9,123 bases of DNA. Origin: Thermoleophilia bacterium. GTDB lineage: Bacteria; Actinomycetota; Thermoleophilia; Gaiellales; Gaiellaceae. Under the pieces are notes generated by a model, which ran no database searches, was not told the origin of the DNA, and saw nothing but the letters and a program-made list of their open reading frames with translations. The translations under genes and the position numbers were made by a program. Shown here piece by piece: positions 5,966 through 9,123 of this stretch (within the stretch, counting starts at the first letter, position 1; each line of letters begins with the position of its first letter). The stretch is taken from positions 1 through 9,123 of the forward strand of contig JAICYG010000105.1 of assembly GCA_025934335.1 (NCBI GenBank), given 5' to 3'.

Positions 5966-7131
5966 ACGACGGCGTCATCGCGGGGATCTTCCGCGACGAG
6001 TGGGGACGTGTCGTCGCGAACCTGGTCGGCTTTCTCGGTGACTTCGACCTCGCCGAGGAAGCCGCCCAGGAGGCGTTCGCGATCGCGGCGGAGCGATGGC
6101 CGCGCGAGGGTGCACCCGCCAATCCGGGCGCGTGGCTGACGACGACCGCCCGGAACCGCGCGATCGACCGCCTCCGCCGCGAGCGAACGTTCGCGGCGAA
6201 GGCCCACCTGATCGCAGCTCCCGAAGCGGTGGAGGACGAGATGGACGAGCAGACGTTCCCCGACGAGCGCCTCGAGCTGCTCTTCACGTGCTGCCACCCG
6301 GCACTGGCGCTCGACGCGCAGGTCGCGCTGACGCTGCGGACGCTCGGCGGCCTCGAGACCGACGAGATCGCACGGGCCTTCCTCGTGCCGGAGCCGACGA
6401 TGGCGCAGCGTCTCGTGCGCGCGAAGAGGAAGATCCGCACCGCGGGGATCCCGTTCCGCGTCCCGCCCGAGCACCTGCTCCCGGAGCGCCTGACCGCGGT
6501 GCTCGCGGTCGTCTACCTGGTCTTCAACGAGGGCTTCGGCGGCCGGCACGACCTGACGGCGGAAGCGATCCGGCTGGGGACGGCGCTCAGCGAGCTGATG
6601 CCGGACGAGCCCGAGGCGCATGCCCTGCTCGCGCTGATGCTGCTCCACGACGCGAGGCGCGACGCCCGTTTCGCGAACGGTGAGCTCGTCCTGCTCGCGG
6701 AGCAGGACCGCGGGTTCTACGACGCGGCGAAGATCGCTGCCGGGCGTGCCGCACTCGAGCGGGCGCTCGCGCTCCGCGGCCGCGGCGCTTACGTCCTGCA
6801 GGCGGCGATCGCGTCACTGCACACGGACGACCCGTGCGATTGGCACGAGATCGAAGCGCTCTACGCGGAGCTCGTGCGCGTCACGGCCTCGCCCGTCGCC
6901 GAGCTGAACCGGGCCGTAGCGGTCGCAGAGATCGAAGGGCCCGAGGCGGCGCTGCGGCTCGTCGACACGCTCGAGCTCGACGGCTACCGGTACTTCCACG
7001 CGACGCGCGGCGAGCTCCTGCGCCGGCTGGCGCGCGACGACGAGGCGCGCGCGGCGTACGAGCGGGCGCTCCGCCTGACGCCGGACGGGCCGGAGCGGCG
7101 CTTCCTCGAGCGGCGGCTGTCGGCACCATAG
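5962..7131 (+). CDS. ECF sigma factor, ECF42 type, with long C-terminal extension; likely CTG start
   Basis: A 389-aa alternative sigma factor that directs RNA polymerase to its own promoter class. Sigma region 2 covers about residues 8-78 (FRDEWGRVV, DFDLAEEAAQEAFAIA, NPGAWLTTTARNRAIDRLRRER). Region 4 covers about 97-158 (LELLFTCCHPAL, TDEIARAFLVPEPTMAQRLVRAKRKIR). The C-terminal 220 residues begin with VYLVFNEGF (180-188), the DUF6596-type signature. They continue as helical, TPR-like repeats (e.g. ATRGELLRRLARDDEARAAYERALRLTP). This architecture plus the DGPF neighbour defines group ECF42; no anti-sigma gene is present, as expected. No ATG, GTG or TTG exists in frame before region 2. CTG at 5962 overlaps the DGPF stop as CTGA, follows GGTGGTGGAG, and yields a family-like MND start. 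The first ATG (6229, residue 90) would lose all of region 2. Confidence 0.9.
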   Translation: MNDGVIAGIFRDEWGRVVANLVGFLGDFDLAEEAAQEAFAIAAERWPREGAPANPGAWLTTTARNRAIDRLRRERTFAAKAHLIAAPEAVEDEMDEQTFPDERLELLFTCCHPALALDAQVALTLRTLGGLETDEIARAFLVPEPTMAQRLVRAKRKIRTAGIPFRVPPEHLLPERLTAVLAVVYLVFNEGFGGRHDLTAEAIRLGTALSELMPDEPEAHALLALMLLHDARRDARFANGELVLLAEQDRGFYDAAKIAAGRAALERALALRGRGAYVLQAAIASLHTDDPCDWHEIEALYAELVRVTASPVAELNRAVAVAEIEGPEAALRLVDTLELDGYRYFHATRGELLRRLARDDEARAAYERALRLTPDGPERRFLERRLSAP

Positions 7132-7138
7132 GAGCGCG

Positions 7139-7885
7139 ATGGTCGACCGTGTCCGCGACTTCCGCCGCCGCCTGCAGCGCGACAGCGCCGACCGCGTGCT
7201 GCCGACGAGGCACGGAACGGCGATCCTCGGCGACTCGATCCCGGACGTGTACGACCACAACTACGTCACGGTCGAGGAGCCGCGGGTCGGTGCCTCGGAG
7301 CTCGCGGCGGACGCCGACGAGGCACTCGCCGACCGCCGGCACCGGCGCGTGATCGTCGAGGACGGGGCGCCCGGCCTCGCCGCGGACTTCGTCACCGAGG
7401 GCTACACGCTCTCCACGCACCTCGTGCTCGCGCACACGAGGCCCCCCGACCGGCTCGTCGACACCTCCGCCGTGCGCGAGGTGCCGCTCGACGACCTCCT
7501 CCCCGGCCGCACCGAATCGGCGCTGCGCGAGCCGTGGGGCAGCGTGTCGCTCGCGGCGCAGCTGAACGAGGCGAAGCGCCGCACCGCAGACGCGATGCCG
7601 ACACGTTTCTACGGCGCGTTCGCGGACGACGAGCTCGCAGGCTGGTGCGAGCTTCGCGTGGGCGACGGGGTCGCCCAGATCGAGGACGTCGAGGTGCTGC
7701 AGGAGTTCCGCGGGCGCGGCCTCGGCCGGGCCGTCGTTCAGCACGCGCTCGAGCACGGCCTGCGGACGGCGGACATCGTCTTCCTGGAAGCGCTCGCCGA
7801 CGACTGGCCTCGCGAGCTGTACGCGAAGCTCGGCTTCACCGTCGTCGGGCGGCGCGACTTCTACACCCGCTTGCCGCCCGGCTGA
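7139..7885 (+). CDS. GNAT family N-acetyltransferase, 248 aa
   Basis: It transfers an acetyl group from acetyl-CoA to an amine; the substrate is unknown. The C-terminal half is a GNAT domain: FYGAFADDELAGWCELRVGDGVAQIEDVEV strands, then acetyl-CoA loop FRGRGLGRAVV (R191-G-R-G-L-G196), a helix, FLEALADDWPRELYAKLGF, and the final VVGRRDFYTR strand. The N-terminal 110 residues (TRHGTAILGDSIPDVYDHNYVTVEE and on) look like the divergent first domain seen in two-domain actinobacterial GNAT proteins and lack the CoA loop. The start is ATG at 7139, with GGAG (7131-7134) four bases upstream. It begins 7 bp after the sigma gene, so it is probably cotranscribed with the ECF42 module. Whether it belongs to that module functionally is open. 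Confidence 0.88.
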   Translation: MVDRVRDFRRRLQRDSADRVLPTRHGTAILGDSIPDVYDHNYVTVEEPRVGASELAADADEALADRRHRRVIVEDGAPGLAADFVTEGYTLSTHLVLAHTRPPDRLVDTSAVREVPLDDLLPGRTESALREPWGSVSLAAQLNEAKRRTADAMPTRFYGAFADDELAGWCELRVGDGVAQIEDVEVLQEFRGRGLGRAVVQHALEHGLRTADIVFLEALADDWPRELYAKLGFTVVGRRDFYTRLPPG

Positions 7886-7899
7886 CGCTCACGTAGATT
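7871..7899 (+). promoter_or_regulatory. Candidate housekeeping promoter for the 7928 membrane-protein gene
   Basis: TTGCCG (7871-7876) and TAGATT (7894-7899) are 17 bases apart, a good fit to the actinobacterial primary-sigma consensus (TTGACN / TANNNT). The -35 lies in the last codons of the GNAT gene. The predicted start near 7906 leaves a leader of about 20 bases carrying the GAGGAGG ribosome site. Confidence 0.5.
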
Positions 7900-7927
7900 C
7901 GCGCGCACAACCGACGAGGAGGCAGCG

Positions 7928-8476
7928 ATGAGCATCATGCGGCTGCCCCGCCCGCGGCACGGGGACCCATTGCAGACGACGCAGGACCTGCGTGCGCTCG
8001 CGGCAGCGATCCTGCAGGACGACGTGCAGACGCTCGCCCGCACGACCGCGTACCTGCGACGCTCGTACCGGGTCGTGTTCCTCGGCTACGTCGCGATGAT
8101 GGTGTTCGGCATCGTCGCGATCGCGGCCGCCTTCGTGAAGGGCATGACGGCGTCGAGCGTGGGCGAGGCGGCCGCGGCGGTCGGGCTCGCAGGGTTGACG
8201 GTCGGGATCTTCGTCGCGTTCTTCGTGCAGCGCCCGTCGGCGGCGCTCGAGCGCAATGCGATCTTCATGCCCTGGGTGTCGATCGTGCTGACCACGTTCT
8301 GGACGCGGCTCCTCTACCTCGACGACGAGGCGACGCTCGACGCGAAGCTCGGACATGCCGCCAAGGAGGCCTCCGACGAGCTGAGCGCGATCGCGATGCG
8401 CTACGCGGTGATCGACGGCAAGGAGCTGACGGTCGCGAAGCAGGCCGCGCGTACGCACATCAGGCCAGGGACCTGA
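7928..8476 (+). CDS. Uncharacterised small membrane protein, 182 aa
   Basis: I do not recognise this protein. It has a basic, soluble-looking N-terminus with a helix of about 35 residues (DLRALAAAILQDDVQTLAR). Two transmembrane segments follow at about 49-70 (VVFLGYVAMMVFGIVAIAAAFV) and 81-100 (AAAAVGLAGLTVGIFVAFFV), joined by a short loop. A distinctive stretch comes next (ALERNAIFMPWVSIVLTTFWTRLLYLDDEAT, 106-136) that may be a membrane-associated amphipathic helix. A charged helical tail ends the protein. There is no signal peptide, no enzyme motif and no cysteine. The start is ATG at 7928 with GAGGAGG five bases upstream; a promoter candidate lies just before. It is separated from the GNAT gene by 42 bp and its last 17 bp overlap the converging LigD-polymerase gene. 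It may be a membrane sensor or scaffold, but that is only a guess. Confidence 0.85.
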   Translation: MSIMRLPRPRHGDPLQTTQDLRALAAAILQDDVQTLARTTAYLRRSYRVVFLGYVAMMVFGIVAIAAAFVKGMTASSVGEAAAAVGLAGLTVGIFVAFFVQRPSAALERNAIFMPWVSIVLTTFWTRLLYLDDEATLDAKLGHAAKEASDELSAIAMRYAVIDGKELTVAKQAARTHIRPGT

Positions 8477-9123
8477 GCGCCTTCGCGAGCGACTGGCGCG
8501 TCTTCAGCATCGGTGCGTGCAGGTCGCCGTGCATCCGCACGCGGTCGAGCACGACCGGCATGGTGTAGATCGCGGGGTTCAGCTGGTCGCCCACCTCGTC
8601 CCAGCGAAGCGGAGTCGAGACGGGCGCGTTCGGCTTCGGTCGCACGGAGTAGGCGGAGGCGATCGTCTTTCCCTCGCCGTTCTGGTTCGAGTCGATCAGC
8701 ACGCCGCGGCGGCGCGCCTTCGACCACTCGGTCGTCGCGAGCTTCGGGTGTGCGCGGGCGATCGCGCCTGCGACGATCTCGGCGAACTGCCGTGAATCGT
8801 CGTAGGTCGAGCGGCGGTCGAGCGGCACGAGCACGTGAAAGCCCTTGCCGCAGCTAGTCTTCGGGAACGACTAGAGCTCGAGCGCGTCGAGGAGCTCCCT
8901 GAGGATCAGGGCGACCTCGACGGTCTGTAGCCACGGCACCTCGGGCGTCGGATCGAGGTCGAAGAGGACGAAGTCCGGGCGGTCGGGCCTGTCGACGCGC
9001 GAGTACCACGCGTTCATGTCGATGCAGCCCATGTTGACCATCCAGAGGAGCGCGAGCTCGTCGTTCACGAGCGGGAAGTCGATCCACTTCTTCGTCCGCG
9101 TCTTGTCGCGCGTCGAGACGAGC
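8460..9123 (-). pseudogene. ligD: LigD-type NHEJ polymerase/primase gene, partial at the window edge and interrupted by an in-frame TAG
   Basis: An archaeo-eukaryotic-primase-type polymerase domain as found in bacterial LigD, which fills gaps and adds nucleotides during Ku-dependent end joining. One frame reads KWIDFPLVNDELALLWMVNM, then WYSRVDRPDRPDFVLFDLDP with the catalytic D-x-D at 8960-8952. It continues through SFPKTSCGKGFHVLVPLDRR, VLIDSNQNGEGKTIASAY and VRPKPNAPVSTPLRWDEV, ending AKALRSLA. The N-terminal part is outside the window. The frame is intact except for TAG at 8873-8871, between LLDALEL and SFPKTS, where relatives usually carry a residue such as Glu (GAG). Five codons on, the normally invariant first Gly of TSGGKG is Cys. 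The stop would cut the protein before the nucleotide-binding half. The protein ends with this domain, so no C-terminal ligase follows. True decay, sequencing error or readthrough cannot be separated here. Confidence 0.85.

Noticed and set aside
6229..7131. Sigma factor starting at ATG 6229
   Set aside because: It removes the entire region 2, which is plainly encoded upstream in the same frame without a stop.
8854..9087. Separate small minus-strand genes within 8854-9087 and 8460-8834
   Set aside because: 8871-9068 and 8460-8834 are two halves of one LigD-polymerase frame split by TAG. The 8854-9087 frame is an Arg-rich shadow.

Overview
This is a high-GC bacterial window with strong third-position G/C bias. 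Gene content suggests an actinobacterium-like chromosome: compact overlapping genes, GTG/TTG starts, an ECF sigma factor with a DGPF partner, a LigD-type NHEJ polymerase and a MrfA-like helicase. A Thermoleophilia-type lineage is a plausible guess, but nothing here proves it. No mobile element, CRISPR array, tRNA or rRNA was seen, and most of the window reads as ordinary chromosome.

Layout. 19-318 (+) is a small thioredoxin. 403-3296 (-) is a four-gene thiamine operon, transcribed thiD-thiM-thiE-thiL. Each junction overlaps (GTGA, GTGA, then 26 bp), and a TPP riboswitch (about 3297-3378) abuts the thiD start codon. ThiM (thiazole salvage) and ThiD (HMP phosphorylation) feed ThiE (coupling to thiamine phosphate), and ThiL makes TPP. 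No thiC, thiG or thiF is present, so this cluster handles salvage and assembly, with TPP feedback. Divergent to it, 3392-5620 (+) is a MrfA/YprA-type superfamily 2 helicase with a C-terminal four-cysteine motif. Its start lies only 95 bp from thiD, and the gene looks leaderless.

5645-7131 (+) is a two-gene ECF42-type module: a DGPF (YCII-related) protein followed by a long ECF sigma factor with a C-terminal helical/TPR-like extension. A TGTCGA-N17-CGTC element at 5590-5616, inside the helicase 3' end, matches the promoter type I recall for ECF42 and suggests autoregulation. The sigma gene has no ATG/GTG/TTG at its real 5' end and most probably starts at a CTG overlapping the DGPF stop. Starting at the first ATG would delete the whole sigma-2 domain. 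A GNAT acetyltransferase (7139-7885) follows after 7 bp.

7928-8476 (+) is a small unrecognised membrane protein with its own plausible housekeeping promoter. It converges on, and overlaps by 17 bp, the 3' end of a LigD-type polymerase gene (8460-9123, -). That gene runs off the window and is interrupted by an in-frame TAG in an otherwise intact reading frame.

Points most worth a second look: the ECF42 promoter and CTG start, a 25-bp AT-rich near-perfect palindrome inside thiD, the riboswitch whose 3' end contains the thiD Shine-Dalgarno, and the clustered changes that break the LigD polymerase. I see no clearly new multi-gene system.
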